A DNA stretch of 64,000 bases from DSVZ01 sp037439785 (GTDB lineage: Bacteria; Verrucomicrobiota; Verrucomicrobiia; Limisphaerales; J093). Of the stretch, positions 44,384 to 52,338 are shown piece by piece (positions within the stretch are counted from its first letter, which is position 1; every line of letters begins with the position of its first letter). Location of the stretch: assembly GCA_037439785.1 (NCBI GenBank), contig JBBIVJ010000021.1, positions 1 to 64,000 on the forward strand. The letters run 5' to 3'. The notes beneath the pieces were generated by a model, which worked only from the letters and a program-made list of their open reading frames with translations, was not told the origin of the DNA and ran no database searches. A program made the position numbers and the translations under genes.

Positions 44384-44737
44384 ATGAAAACCTCCTTCCC
44401 ATCCCGGCGCCGCCGGGTCCGGGGGGCCGCGCCGGCGGCGCTGAGCGTCCTGGTCCTGGTGGGCGTGGCCGGGGGCATCACCAGTTGCGGCCGTTCCGGC
44501 GGCGGGACGGGCGAGGCACCGGCCGCGGGGGCCTCGGCGGCGGCGCAGGAGGAGACTGGCCGGCTGTTGAGCGAGCTGACCCAGCAGGTCCGCAAGTACA
44601 GTGTCGAGCAGCGGCAACCGCCCGCGAGCCTGGACGACCTGGTGGCCCGCGGCTACCTGAAGGAGCTGCCCGCCGCTCCGGCCGGCAAGCGCTTTGTCAT
44701 CACCAAAAACCTCCAGGTCGAACTGGCCAACCGCTGA
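44384..44737 (+). CDS. Small lipoprotein with GspG-like C-terminal segment
   Basis: A 117-aa protein: Arg-rich N-terminus, hydrophobic stretch and lipobox ITSC at about residues 32-35, so probably lipid-anchored. The mature part has a helix (ELTQQVRKYSVEQRQPPASL) and LDDLVARGYLKELPAAPAGK, a pattern seen in type II secretion pseudopilin C-terminal regions but without a prepilin leader. It precedes a prepilin-type gene by 8 nt, so the two probably act together. Confidence 0.75.
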   Translation: MKTSFPSRRRRVRGAAPAALSVLVLVGVAGGITSCGRSGGGTGEAPAAGASAAAQEETGRLLSELTQQVRKYSVEQRQPPASLDDLVARGYLKELPAAPAGKRFVITKNLQVELANR

Positions 44738-44745
44738 CCCAGGCC

Positions 44746-45657
44746 ATGTCCGCCTCCTGCGCCTTCCGCACCCCGTCGTGCCCGCCGCCGCGCGGCGGCC
44801 GGGCCTTCACCTTGATCGAGCTGTTGGTGGTCATTGCCATCATCGCCATCCTGGCCGGCCTGCTCCTGCCGGCCCTGGCGGGGGCCAAATCGCGGGCCCA
44901 ACGGCTCAAGTGCATGGCCCAGATGAAGCAGCTCGGCCTGGGGTTCAGCCTCTTCACCGGCGACCATTTCAACCAGTACCCGCCCACCGCTTTCGCCACC
45001 GGCGACTACCAGTACCAGCTTTCCTGGGACGACTATATCCACCGCTACATCGGCGGCTCGGCGCCGGAGGCGGACCTCATCGTGGGCATCTCCGGCGGCA
45101 TCGCCGACCGCGCCACCATCCCGCGGATTCTCAAATGCCCCGCGGACAAGATCGAGATCACCATCAGTTGGGCGGTGTTTGGCCAACGGCGCACCTACGC
45201 CATGAACTACGCCGGCCCGGGCTTCATGCTGCCGAGCCGGACCAGCCCCCTGCCGCCGCCGGATTACGGGGTGGGGGTCTATTACAACCTGCGCTCGACC
45301 GCCCCGGGCTCGTTGCCGGACTGGGAGCCGCGCGGCTACCCGGAAAGCGTGGTCCAGGACCCCGCCGGGACCCTGCTCCTGGTCGAGCAACCCGAGGGCG
45401 GCAACATCGCCGGCAACGACTGGCCTTCCTTCTGCATGGGCCCGGTCGGCCCCGCCACCAGCGGTGACCAAAGCCCGTACCAGATCGTCCTCGGCGGCCG
45501 CCAAAAGTGGGGCGAGACCGCCTACGGCCTGCACGCGCGGCGGTTCAACTACCTGTTCCACGACGGCCACGTGGCCATCCACCGCATCCAGGACACCGTC
45601 GGCACCGGCACCACCAATGCCCCGCGCGGCATGTGGACGATGCGGGTGGGGGACTGA
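44746..45657 (+). CDS. Prepilin-type N-terminal methylation / DUF1559-like protein
   Basis: A 303-aa protein with a type IV prepilin leader: cleavage is expected after Gly/Arg-rich GGRA before FTLIELLVVIAIIAILAG, with Glu at mature position +5. Next comes LLPALAGAKSRAQRLKCMAQ and MKQLGLGFSLFTGDHFNQYP, the usual Verrucomicrobia/Planctomycetes arrangement, ending with a FNYLFHDGHVAIHRI module. Genomes of these phyla carry dozens of such proteins, exported by a pilin-like or type II system; functions are unknown. Confidence 0.88.
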   Translation: MSASCAFRTPSCPPPRGGRAFTLIELLVVIAIIAILAGLLLPALAGAKSRAQRLKCMAQMKQLGLGFSLFTGDHFNQYPPTAFATGDYQYQLSWDDYIHRYIGGSAPEADLIVGISGGIADRATIPRILKCPADKIEITISWAVFGQRRTYAMNYAGPGFMLPSRTSPLPPPDYGVGVYYNLRSTAPGSLPDWEPRGYPESVVQDPAGTLLLVEQPEGGNIAGNDWPSFCMGPVGPATSGDQSPYQIVLGGRQKWGETAYGLHARRFNYLFHDGHVAIHRIQDTVGTGTTNAPRGMWTMRVGD

Positions 45658-45721
45658 GCCGCGCGCGCAACGGCCGGGTGCCCCGGTCAACGGGCCGCAA
45701 CTCCAAATTGCGGGGGCTGTA

Positions 45722-45830
45722 GCGCAGGTTTCCAATCTGCCGTAGCGCCGATTTCCCCATCGGCGGCTCATGGGTACGCGGAGGGGCTGGGGGTTGAGAA
45801 ACCCGCGCTGCGGCAGACTCGGAAGTCTGC
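45722..45830. repeat. Composite intergenic element with four hairpins
   Basis: Within the 278-bp gap between two CDSs are successive inverted repeats. GCAG/CTGC flank 45724-45740. CGCCGAT-TTCCCC-ATCGGCG is perfect at 45746-45765. GGGTT-GAGA-AACCC lies at 45791-45804. GCAGACT-CGGA-AGTCTGC is perfect at 45813-45830. The outer hairpins carry related sequence in opposite orientation (GCGCAGG...CTGCCG versus CGGCAGAC...TCTGCGCTGC), which suggests a mobile palindromic mosaic. No ORF. Confidence 0.75.
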
Positions 45831-45899
45831 GCTGCAATCAAACCGGCCACGGCAAGAAACGGAGTTTCGCCCTGCCCAACGCCCGCCCTTTCCGCCGCC

Positions 45900-45928
45900 T
45901 TGCTCCCCGCCCGACGGCTTTCTAGACT
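45900..45928 (+). promoter_or_regulatory. Candidate promoter 7 nt before the DUF1080 gene
   Basis: TTGCTC (45900-45905), a 17-nt spacer and TAGACT (45923-45928), then 7 nt to the ATG at 45936. No Shine-Dalgarno; leaderless geometry. Confidence 0.5.
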
Positions 45929-45935
45929 GCCGCGC

Positions 45936-47012
45936 ATGATCACCTCGCCCTTGGGCAACTTCCCCCGCCGGCGACCCCTCGTTTTCCTGCTGGCCGCCGC
46001 CGCGACGCTGGCGCCCGGCCGTGCCGATGATCGCGACCCCCGCCTCTGGATCGGCCATGACCGCACCCGCCCGTTGCCGCCGGTGGTGAACCCCGGCCAG
46101 CCCAGCACGCCGGACCGGCCCGGCAAGGCGCCGTCGGATGCCATCGTGCTCTTCGACGGCACGGACCTTTCGCAGTGGGTGGCGATGAATGGCGAGCCCA
46201 CCAAGTGGATCATCAAGGACGGCGCGATGGAGTGCGTGCCCGGCAGCGGGTACATCCGCACCCTGCGCTGCTTCGGCGACGTGCAGTTGCACCTCGAGTT
46301 CGCCACGCCCGCCCGGGTCGAGGGCAGCAGCCAGGGCCGCGGCAACAGCGGCCTGTTCTTTGGGCTGACCCGCTACGAAATCCAGATTCTCGACAGCTAC
46401 GACAACCCCACCTATGCGGACGGCTCCTGCGCCTCGGTTTACAACCAGTACCCTCCCCTGGTGAACGCCTCCCGCCCGCCCGGCCAGTGGCAGAGTTACG
46501 ACGTGATCTGGACGGCGCCGCGCTTCGAGCCGGACGGCCGCCTGCGCTCGCCCGCACGGGTCACCCTCTTCCACAACGGCGTGCTGGTGCACCATGAGGC
46601 CGAGTTGATCGGGGACACCGGCTGGGTCACGCGCGGGCCCTACCGCGCGCACCCCGAGAAGCTGCCCATCGCCCTGCAGGACCACGGCAATCCGGTGCGC
46701 TTCCGCAACATCTGGGTGCGCGAGCTGGGTCGGCCGGTCCGGCCGGAGCTGTACCTGGCGGACAAGGTGCTGGACGGCTTCGCGGGCCGCTACCAGGTCA
46801 ACCCGGACTGGGTGGTCGAGGTCTCGCGGCGCGGGCCGAACCTGTTCTTCCGGTGGGCGGGGGAGGAGTTCCTGATGTATGCCACCACCACCAACCGCTT
46901 CTTCGCCAAGACCACCGACATCCAGGTCGAGTTCCAGCGCGAGGGGGGCGAGGACGTCGCTTATTTCTCCGTGGGCGAAGACCCGGGAATGCGGGCAAAG
47001 CGGCTGCGGTAA
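45936..47012 (+). CDS. Secreted DUF1080 (3-keto-disaccharide hydrolase-like) protein
   Basis: A 358-aa protein with a signal peptide (cleavage near APGRADD). The DUF1080 jelly roll is clear: AIVLFDGTDLSQWVAMNG, WIIKDGAMECVPGSGYIRT, RGNSGLFFGLTRYEIQILDS, VTLFHNGVLVHH and PIALQDHGNPVRFRNIWVRE. Characterised DUF1080 enzymes cleave 3-keto-glycosides made by dehydrogenases. An extra C-terminal region (about 285-358, LDGFAGRYQVNP) resembles a DUF3471-like tail. It is in a row with a toxin-antitoxin-like pair and an SMP-30 protein. Confidence 0.9.
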   Translation: MITSPLGNFPRRRPLVFLLAAAATLAPGRADDRDPRLWIGHDRTRPLPPVVNPGQPSTPDRPGKAPSDAIVLFDGTDLSQWVAMNGEPTKWIIKDGAMECVPGSGYIRTLRCFGDVQLHLEFATPARVEGSSQGRGNSGLFFGLTRYEIQILDSYDNPTYADGSCASVYNQYPPLVNASRPPGQWQSYDVIWTAPRFEPDGRLRSPARVTLFHNGVLVHHEAELIGDTGWVTRGPYRAHPEKLPIALQDHGNPVRFRNIWVRELGRPVRPELYLADKVLDGFAGRYQVNPDWVVEVSRRGPNLFFRWAGEEFLMYATTTNRFFAKTTDIQVEFQREGGEDVAYFSVGEDPGMRAKRLR

Positions 47013-47042
47013 CCGCGCGCCTTGCGGCAGGCAATTCCTCCG

Positions 47043-47303
47043 GTGCCCGATCTCGCGCGTTTCTTCGGGATTGTGATCCGGATGTACGACGACGATCCTC
47101 CGCCGCCTCATGTGCACGTCGAGTATCAGAACCAGCGCGCGAAGCTCGACTTTGCAGGCCGGGTGCTGACCGGCCGCCTGTCCTCGCCGACAGCCTTGCG
47201 CCGGATGCGGAAATGGCTGGAGTTGCATCCGCGCGAACTGACCCGCAACTGGAAGCTGGCCGGGCAGGGCAAACCGCTTGAGCCGATCGCGCCCCTGGCG
47301 TAG
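47043..47303 (+). CDS. DUF4160 protein (possible TA-module partner)
   Basis: An 86-aa protein from the GTG at 47043. The family pattern is PDLARFFGIVIRMYDDDPPP then HVHVEYQNQRAKLDFAGRVL and RMRKWLELHPRELTRNWKLA. DUF4160 genes usually sit beside DUF2442 and the pair has been proposed as a toxin-antitoxin-like unit; activity is not proven. It ends 10 nt before the DUF2442 gene. Start: other in-frame options are a TTG at 47022. Confidence 0.82.
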   Translation: MPDLARFFGIVIRMYDDDPPPPHVHVEYQNQRAKLDFAGRVLTGRLSSPTALRRMRKWLELHPRELTRNWKLAGQGKPLEPIAPLA

Positions 47304-47313
47304 CCTCCGCCGC

Positions 47314-47583
47314 ATGGAAAAAATGGTTCACGTCCTCGAAGCCCGCCACGTGCGGAATTACACCCTGCACCTCGAATTCGAGGACGGGCAGCAGGGCGAG
47401 GTGGACCTGTCCGGTTACCTGCGGCGCGGCCCCATCTTCGAGCCGCTGGCGGACATGGATTTCTTCCGGCGATTCACGATCGAGGGCGGCACGGTCACCT
47501 GGCCCAATGGCGCGGACATCGCGCCGGAGCGCCTTTACGAAATGGTGGCGCGCGCCAACCGGCGCTTGGAGCCGGCCCGCTGA
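47314..47583 (+). CDS. DUF2442 protein (partner of DUF4160)
   Basis: An 89-aa protein: VLEARHVRNYTLHLEFEDGQ, QGEVDLSGYLRRGPIFEPLA, then FRRFTIEGGTVTWPNGADIA and PERLYEM, matching DUF2442 along its length. Cotranscribed with the DUF4160 gene. Many such pairs are mobile accessory genes; here they sit between two sugar-related secreted-protein genes. Confidence 0.87.
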   Translation: MEKMVHVLEARHVRNYTLHLEFEDGQQGEVDLSGYLRRGPIFEPLADMDFFRRFTIEGGTVTWPNGADIAPERLYEMVARANRRLEPAR

Positions 47584-47604
47584 GTTTTGACTCCCGTACC
47601 TGCC

Positions 47605-48516
47605 ATGAAAATCCCACTGATCACCCTGGTTTTGGTCGCCCTGCCCCTGCTGGCCGCCGAGTCGGTCCTCGCCCCCGGCGCAAAGGTCGAGAAGCTCGCC
47701 GGCGAGTTCCAGTTCACCGAAGGCCCCACCGCCGACGCCGCGGGCAACGTCTTCTTCACCGACCAGCCCAACAACCGCATCCTCAAGTGGAGCGTGGACG
47801 GCCGGCTGTCCACCTTTGCCCAGCCTGCCGGCCGCGCCAACGGCATGTGCTTCGACGCCGGGGGCAACCTCCTCGCCTGCGCCGACGAGAACAACGAAAT
47901 GTGGCTCATCCCCGCCGCCGCGGTGGCCCGCGGCACGCTCGAGGGCAAGCAGGTCCTCTTCCGCGAGTTCGCCGGCAGGCGCCTCAACGGCCCCAACGAT
48001 GTCTGGTGTCACCCGGATGGCTCCCTGTACTTCACCGACCCCTTCTACAAGCGCCCGTGGTGGACCTGGGAACAGATGCCGCAGGACGGCCAGCACGTGT
48101 ACCGCGCCGCGCCGGACCGCCGCACGCTCACTCGCGTGGCCGACGGCCTCAAGCAGCCCAACGGCATCGTGGGCACGCCCGACGGCCGCACGCTCTTCGT
48201 GGCGGACATCGGCGATCGCAAGACCTACCGCTTCACCATCCGCCCGGATGGCGCGCTGGCTGACCGCACGCTGTTTTGCGAGCTGGGCTCGGACGGCATG
48301 ACGCTGGACGCGGAGGGCAATCTCTACCTCACCGGGCGCGGGGTGACAGTCTTCGACAAGACCGGCCGGCAGATCGAGAACCTCCCGGTACCGGAAGGCT
48401 GGACTGCCAACGTCTGCTTCGGCGGCGCGGACCGGCAGACGCTCTTCATCACCGCCAGCAAGGGCCTGTACGCGGTGCGGACGCGCGTCCAGGGCGCCTT
48501 CAAGCTGGGGAAGTAA
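47605..48516 (+). CDS. Secreted SMP-30/gluconolactonase-like beta-propeller
   Basis: A 303-aa protein with a signal peptide (MKIPLITLVLVALPLLAA). The SMP-30 six-blade propeller shows FTEGPTADAAGNVFFTDQPN, GRANGMCFDAGGNLLACADE, GPNDVWCHPDGSLYFTDPFY, KQPNGIVGTPDGRTLFVADI and GSDGMTLDAEGNLYLTGRGV. The metal ligands of the family (Glu at the start, Asn in GPND, Asp in GSDGM) are in place, so lactonase activity on sugar lactones is plausible. It starts 21 nt after the DUF2442 stop. Confidence 0.92.
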   Translation: MKIPLITLVLVALPLLAAESVLAPGAKVEKLAGEFQFTEGPTADAAGNVFFTDQPNNRILKWSVDGRLSTFAQPAGRANGMCFDAGGNLLACADENNEMWLIPAAAVARGTLEGKQVLFREFAGRRLNGPNDVWCHPDGSLYFTDPFYKRPWWTWEQMPQDGQHVYRAAPDRRTLTRVADGLKQPNGIVGTPDGRTLFVADIGDRKTYRFTIRPDGALADRTLFCELGSDGMTLDAEGNLYLTGRGVTVFDKTGRQIENLPVPEGWTANVCFGGADRQTLFITASKGLYAVRTRVQGAFKLGK

Positions 48517-48559
48517 GCGACCACCACGCCGCCTCTCCGCCGCGTGAGCCCGGGCCCGC

Positions 48560-49734
48560 TCACTCCACCCGCGTCCAGAGCACCTTCAGGGAGCGGCCTT
48601 CCGGGCAGTTGGACATGACCGGGTGGTCCGGGCCGGCGCCGGTGCGGTCCAGGATTTGCAGCCGGCGCCCCAGCCGGTGGGCGGCGCGACAGACGAACTG
48701 CTCGAAGTCCTCGGCGGAAACCAGTCCCGAGCACGAGCAGGTCACCAGCAGGCCGCCGGGGCGGAGCAACGTGAGCGCCAGGCTGCTCAAGTCCTCATAC
48801 CGCCGCTGGCCGTCGCGGAACTCGTCCCGGCCGGCCCGAACTTGGGCGGGTCCGCCACCACCGCGTCCCACTGCGCGCCGTTGCGCTGCATCTGCCGCGC
48901 GTAGCTGAAGGCGTCGCAATGGACCCACTTGCCCCATGCCTGGTTCAGGTGCGCGTTGCGGCGGGCGCGGGCCAGGGCGGTCTCGTCGGGGTCCACCCCC
49001 GTCACGTCCGTGGCGCCGCCCCGCACCGCGGCGGCGAGGGCAAACCCGCCGGTGTAGCAACAGAGGCCCAGCACCCGCGTCTCCGGGCGGACCAGCCGGC
49101 CGAACCGCAGGCGGTTTTCCCGCTGGTCACAGAAAAAACCGGTCTTGTGGCCGCCGGCGAAATTCACCTCGTAGCGGACGCTGTGCTCGACAATCATGAC
49201 CGGCGGCACGCGGGCGGCGGCGGCCGGGCGGGGAATGCCTTCGACCTGCGCCGCTCGTTCACTGACCTCGATGACCTCCCACCGGGTGCCCAGGCGTGCG
49301 TGCAGGTGCGGCAGCCAGGTCGAAAGGCGTTGCCAGACGCCCAGGCTGTGCACTTCCACGCTCAGGACATCCGCGTATCGGTCCACCACCCAGCCGCTCG
49401 GGTCGTCTCCGTCCGAATGCACCACCCGGTAGGCGTCGCCCGCCTCTTCCAGGCGCAGGAGCCGCAGCCCCAGGTCCACCGCCCGGTCCAGCAACGCCAG
49501 ACAGTCCGCCTCGGTGAACGGCGGGGGGCCGTGATACAGCATCCGCAACGGCACCCGGGCGCGGGGATGAAACAGGCCGGCCCCGCACGGCCGCCCCTCC
49601 CGGTCGTACACCGTCACCAGGCGGCCGGCCGTGGCATCCGGCGAATGCCCGGCGATCATGGCCGGGTATAGCTGCGAGGCGAAGCTGTAGTACTTGAGCT
49701 GCACCCAGGGGCGGGCGCGTTCGGCCGGCGGCAC
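48560..49734 (-). pseudogene. RlmI-like class I SAM rRNA methyltransferase, interrupted by a frameshift
   Basis: From the GTG at 49734 a PUA-like domain (LKYYSFASQLYPAMIAGHSP) and an EEHEE-like region lead into the methyltransferase fold (NFAGGHKTGFFCDQRENRLR, VLGLCCYTGGFALAAA, DAVVADPPKFGP). At about 48828-48840, in GC-rich GGGCCGGCCGGG (minus strand), the frame breaks. The conserved continuation GRDEFRDGQRRYEDLSSLAL, LLRPGGLLVTCSCSG and the C-terminus to 48560 are in the -1 frame. One missing base would explain it. Intact, it would methylate a cytosine of 23S rRNA (C1962 in E. coli RlmI). Decay, assembly error or real recoding cannot be separated here. An upstream TTG (49947) is a weaker start. 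Confidence 0.82.
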
Positions 49735-49943
49735 AGCCGGCCGCTCGGCCAGTGCCCTTGGCGGGGGAGGGGCTGACGGACCGGAGGCGGCGGCGGAGGG
49801 CGTGGGGGCGGGCTCGGCCCTGCGGCGCTGCGACGGTGCGGCGACATTGGCGTGGAGAGGGTGACGCTTCCGGGCGGGGGCAGCAAGGTCGGGCCGGCCC
49901 CTCGATGGGTGCGGCGGCGGGTCCGCGGTTCGGTGGCCGCGGT

Positions 49944-50858
49944 TCAACGGTCGCGCTGGAGCAGGTGGGCGGCGAGGGCTTCGAGGGCGCGGGCACGGCC
50001 GCGGAAGGGCCGCAGGGCGGCAAAGGCCCGGCGGGTCAACTGCCCGGCGATGGCGCGGGCTTTTTCCAGCCCCACCAGTGCGGGGTAGGTGGCTTTGCGG
50101 CTGGCGGCGTCCTTGCCGGCGGTTTTGCCGAGCTGTTCGCTGGACTGGGTGACGTCGAGGATGTCGTCAATGACCTGGAAGGCCAGGCCGACGTGGCGGC
50201 CGAAGTCGGACAACGCGGCCAGTTGGGCGGGCGGGCAATTGGCGCTCATGCCGCCCAGCCGCACGGCGCAACAGAGCAGGGCCGAGGTTTTGCGTTCGTG
50301 GATGTAGCGCAGTTGGGCGGGGGTGACCGGCCGGCCCTCGGCTTCGAGGTCGGCCACCTGCCCGCCGACCAGTTGGCGGGAGCCGGCCGCCGCGGCCAGA
50401 TCCCGGATCAGCCGCTGGTGGGGGTACCGCGGCCAGCCGCGCGCGGCGGTGACCATTTCAAAGGCGATGGTCAGCAGGGCGTCGCCGGCCAGAATGGCGA
50501 TGCCCTCGCCAAAGACCTTGTGGTTGGTCGGCTTGCCCCGGCGGAAGTCGTCGTTGTCCATCGCCGGCAGGTCGTCGTGGATGAGCGAGTAGGTGTGGAT
50601 GCACTCGACGGCGCAGGCCAGCGGCATGGCCTCGGCCCGGGAGCCGCCGCAGGCCTCGGCGGCGGCCAGGCAGAGGGCCGGGCGCAGGCGCTTGCCGCCG
50701 GCGAAAAGCGAGTAACGCATGGCCTGGTGCAGCGTGGCAGGTCGCGCGCTGGCCCGGGGGAGGTAATGGTCCAGCGCGGCGTTCACCTCGGCCGTGCAGC
50801 GGGCCAGATAGGCGGGCAGGTCAAAATCCGTCGCGGCCGGTGCGGCGGTGTGCGGCAT
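49944..50858 (-). CDS. ispA: Polyprenyl synthetase, farnesyl diphosphate synthase type
   Basis: A 304-aa prenyl elongase condensing IPP with DMAPP/GPP to give FPP for quinones, undecaprenyl carriers and hopanoids. The first Asp-rich motif is DDLPAMD (95-101) in HTYSLIHDDLPAMDNDD and the second is DDILD (231-235). GGKRLRP (54-60) and DLLKTAGKD-like EQLGKTAGKDAASRKATYP are present. HTYSLIHDD upstream of the first motif is like bacterial FPP synthases, so C15 product is likely. It is probably upstream of the rRNA methyltransferase in one transcript. Confidence 0.93.
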   Translation of the reverse strand: MPHTAAPAATDFDLPAYLARCTAEVNAALDHYLPRASARPATLHQAMRYSLFAGGKRLRPALCLAAAEACGGSRAEAMPLACAVECIHTYSLIHDDLPAMDNDDFRRGKPTNHKVFGEGIAILAGDALLTIAFEMVTAARGWPRYPHQRLIRDLAAAAGSRQLVGGQVADLEAEGRPVTPAQLRYIHERKTSALLCCAVRLGGMSANCPPAQLAALSDFGRHVGLAFQVIDDILDVTQSSEQLGKTAGKDAASRKATYPALVGLEKARAIAGQLTRRAFAALRPFRGRARALEALAAHLLQRDR

Positions 50859-50927
50859 GGGCTTGCCTTAAACCGAACCGCCGGGGTGGGGCAAGCCTGC
50901 AATGGGCGACGGGGTGGCGGGGAGGGG

Positions 50928-51057
50928 GAAATCCGAAATCCGAAGTCTGAAGTCCGGAGCCGGGAAAGGATGGTTGCTTGAAGGTGGCGCAAGGCCTGCC
51001 GTTCCCAAGCCGAGCGGCGGCGAGCCTTCGGATTTCGGATTTCGGATTTCGGATTTC
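50928..51057. repeat. Inverted pair of 28-bp heptanucleotide arrays
   Basis: Left arm 50928-50955: GAAATCC, GAAATCC, GAAGTCT, GAAGTCC. Right arm 51030-51057: four perfect GGATTTC heptads. GGATTTC is the reverse complement of GAAATCC, so the arms are inverted and separated by 74 bp with no gene. It lies between divergent... more precisely between two minus-strand genes, ispA and fmt. The architecture equals that at 62695-63188. Confidence 0.85.
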
Positions 51058-51100
51058 GGGCCAGGCATCCCGCCATCTGCTCCGGCCGGTCTTTGCCCCG

Positions 51101-52093
51101 TCAGGGGGTTGCCAACCTCGTGCCCGGCTCGATCCGGTGTCCGCTCAAGAAGGCCGCGGCGGGCAGGCGCCGGCCGCCCTCACGTTGCAGCTCGGTCACC
51201 CGCAGGGCGTCGGTGCCGCAGCGCACGACCAGGCCGGCGGCATCGGCGGCCAGCACTTCACCCGGCTGTCCGGCGGTGGCGGGGACAACCGAGGCAGTCC
51301 AGATTTTCAGCAGCAGCGGCGTCCCGCCCGGCAGGTACGTGTACGCGCCGGGCCAGGGATTGAGGGCGCGCACGCGGCGGTGGAGTTCCGCGGCCGGGCG
51401 GGTCCAGTCCAGCCGGCCGTCTTCCTTGGTGAGTTTGCGGGCGTAGGTGGCGCCTTCGGCGGGCTGGGGGGTGGGCGTGATCCGGCCGGCCAGGTGTTCG
51501 GGCAGGATGCGCCGGAGCAGGTCCGCGCCCAGGGGGGCCAGCCGGTCGTGGAGGGTTTGGGCGGTGTCGTCGGGCCGGATGGGGAGGCGGGCCTGTGCCA
51601 GCACCGGACCGGTGTCCAGGCCGGCGTCCAGGCGCATGAGGGAAACCCCGGTTTCCGGGTCACCCTCCAGCAGGGCCCACTGGATGGGGGCGGCGCCGCG
51701 GTGCCGGGGCAGCAGCGAGGCGTGGACGTTGAGGCAGCCGTGGGGAGGGATTTCCAGTAGTGCCGGCGGCAGAATCTGGCCGTAAGCCACCACCACGATC
51801 AGGTCGGGCGCGGCGGCGCGGACGTGGTCGAGGAATTCGGGTTCGCGGCAGCGGGCCGGTTGCCAGATTTCGAGGCCCAGACGTTGGGCGGCGGCCTTCA
51901 CAGGTGTGGGCAGCAGCCGCAGCTCCCGTCCGTGCGGGCGGTCGGGCTGGGTGACGACGGCGGCAAGCTCGAACGCCGGCGCGCCGACCAGGGTCTCGAG
52001 GGTGGGCACGGCCAGGGCCGCGGTGCCGAAAAAAAACACTCGCGTCCGCGGCGCTCCGCGGGAGGGCGAGGTCGGGGAGGTGGGGGCGGACAC
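51101..52093 (-). CDS. fmt: Methionyl-tRNA formyltransferase
   Basis: A 330-aa enzyme that formylates Met-tRNA(fMet) using 10-formyl-THF. N-terminal transferase motif VFFFGTAALAVPTLETL; the signature LNVHASLLPRHRGAAPIQWA holds catalytic N122 and H124, and D160 lies in LDTGP. The C-terminal OB-like tRNA-binding domain has RKLTKEDGRLDW and RALNPWPGAYTYL. The start is a GTG at 52093; the first 15 residues are a Ser/Pro/Thr-rich extension. It is the last gene of a membrane-protein/adk/zinc-ribbon/fmt operon. The usual partner def is not adjacent. Confidence 0.95.
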   Translation of the reverse strand: MSAPTSPTSPSRGAPRTRVFFFGTAALAVPTLETLVGAPAFELAAVVTQPDRPHGRELRLLPTPVKAAAQRLGLEIWQPARCREPEFLDHVRAAAPDLIVVVAYGQILPPALLEIPPHGCLNVHASLLPRHRGAAPIQWALLEGDPETGVSLMRLDAGLDTGPVLAQARLPIRPDDTAQTLHDRLAPLGADLLRRILPEHLAGRITPTPQPAEGATYARKLTKEDGRLDWTRPAAELHRRVRALNPWPGAYTYLPGGTPLLLKIWTASVVPATAGQPGEVLAADAAGLVVRCGTDALRVTELQREGGRRLPAAAFLSGHRIEPGTRLATP

Positions 52094-52106
52094 GACCGGG
52101 CGGGGG

Positions 52107-52334
52107 TCAGGGGCGGTACCGCGAAGCGGGCGGCCGGGACGGCGGGGGGCGGAACGCCTTCGGGGGGGTGGTTACGCGGCGCTGGCCGAGGGGGGTGCCG
52201 CAGCGGCGGCAGAGGTACTCGTGGAGTTCGCCGTCGGGCAGGATCAGGAGCAGGCGCTCCCGCACCGGTTGGGCCTGGCAGCAACGCGGGCAGTAAAGCT
52301 CGCTGGCGACGAGATCGCCAAATTGGGCGGCCAT
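52107..52334 (-). CDS. Small zinc-ribbon protein
   Basis: A 75-aa protein with CPRCC and CRRCG knuckles about 28 residues apart (YCPRCCQAQPVRE, EYLCRRCGTPLGQR), a likely four-Cys zinc site. The C-terminus is Pro/Arg-rich. No known family was recognised. It starts 4 nt after the adk stop and ends 13 nt before fmt, so it is cotranscribed and may have a nucleotide- or translation-linked role. Confidence 0.75.
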   Translation of the reverse strand: MAAQFGDLVASELYCPRCCQAQPVRERLLLILPDGELHEYLCRRCGTPLGQRRVTTPPKAFRPPPSRPPASRYRP

Positions 52335-52338
52335 GGGG

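Noticed and set aside
48787..49947. rRNA methyltransferase starting at the TTG 49947 and ending at the out-of-frame stop
   Set aside because: The first 70 residues are low-complexity and overlap the ispA 3' end, and the C-terminal residues after DPPKFGP are out of frame; the family continues in the -1 frame.
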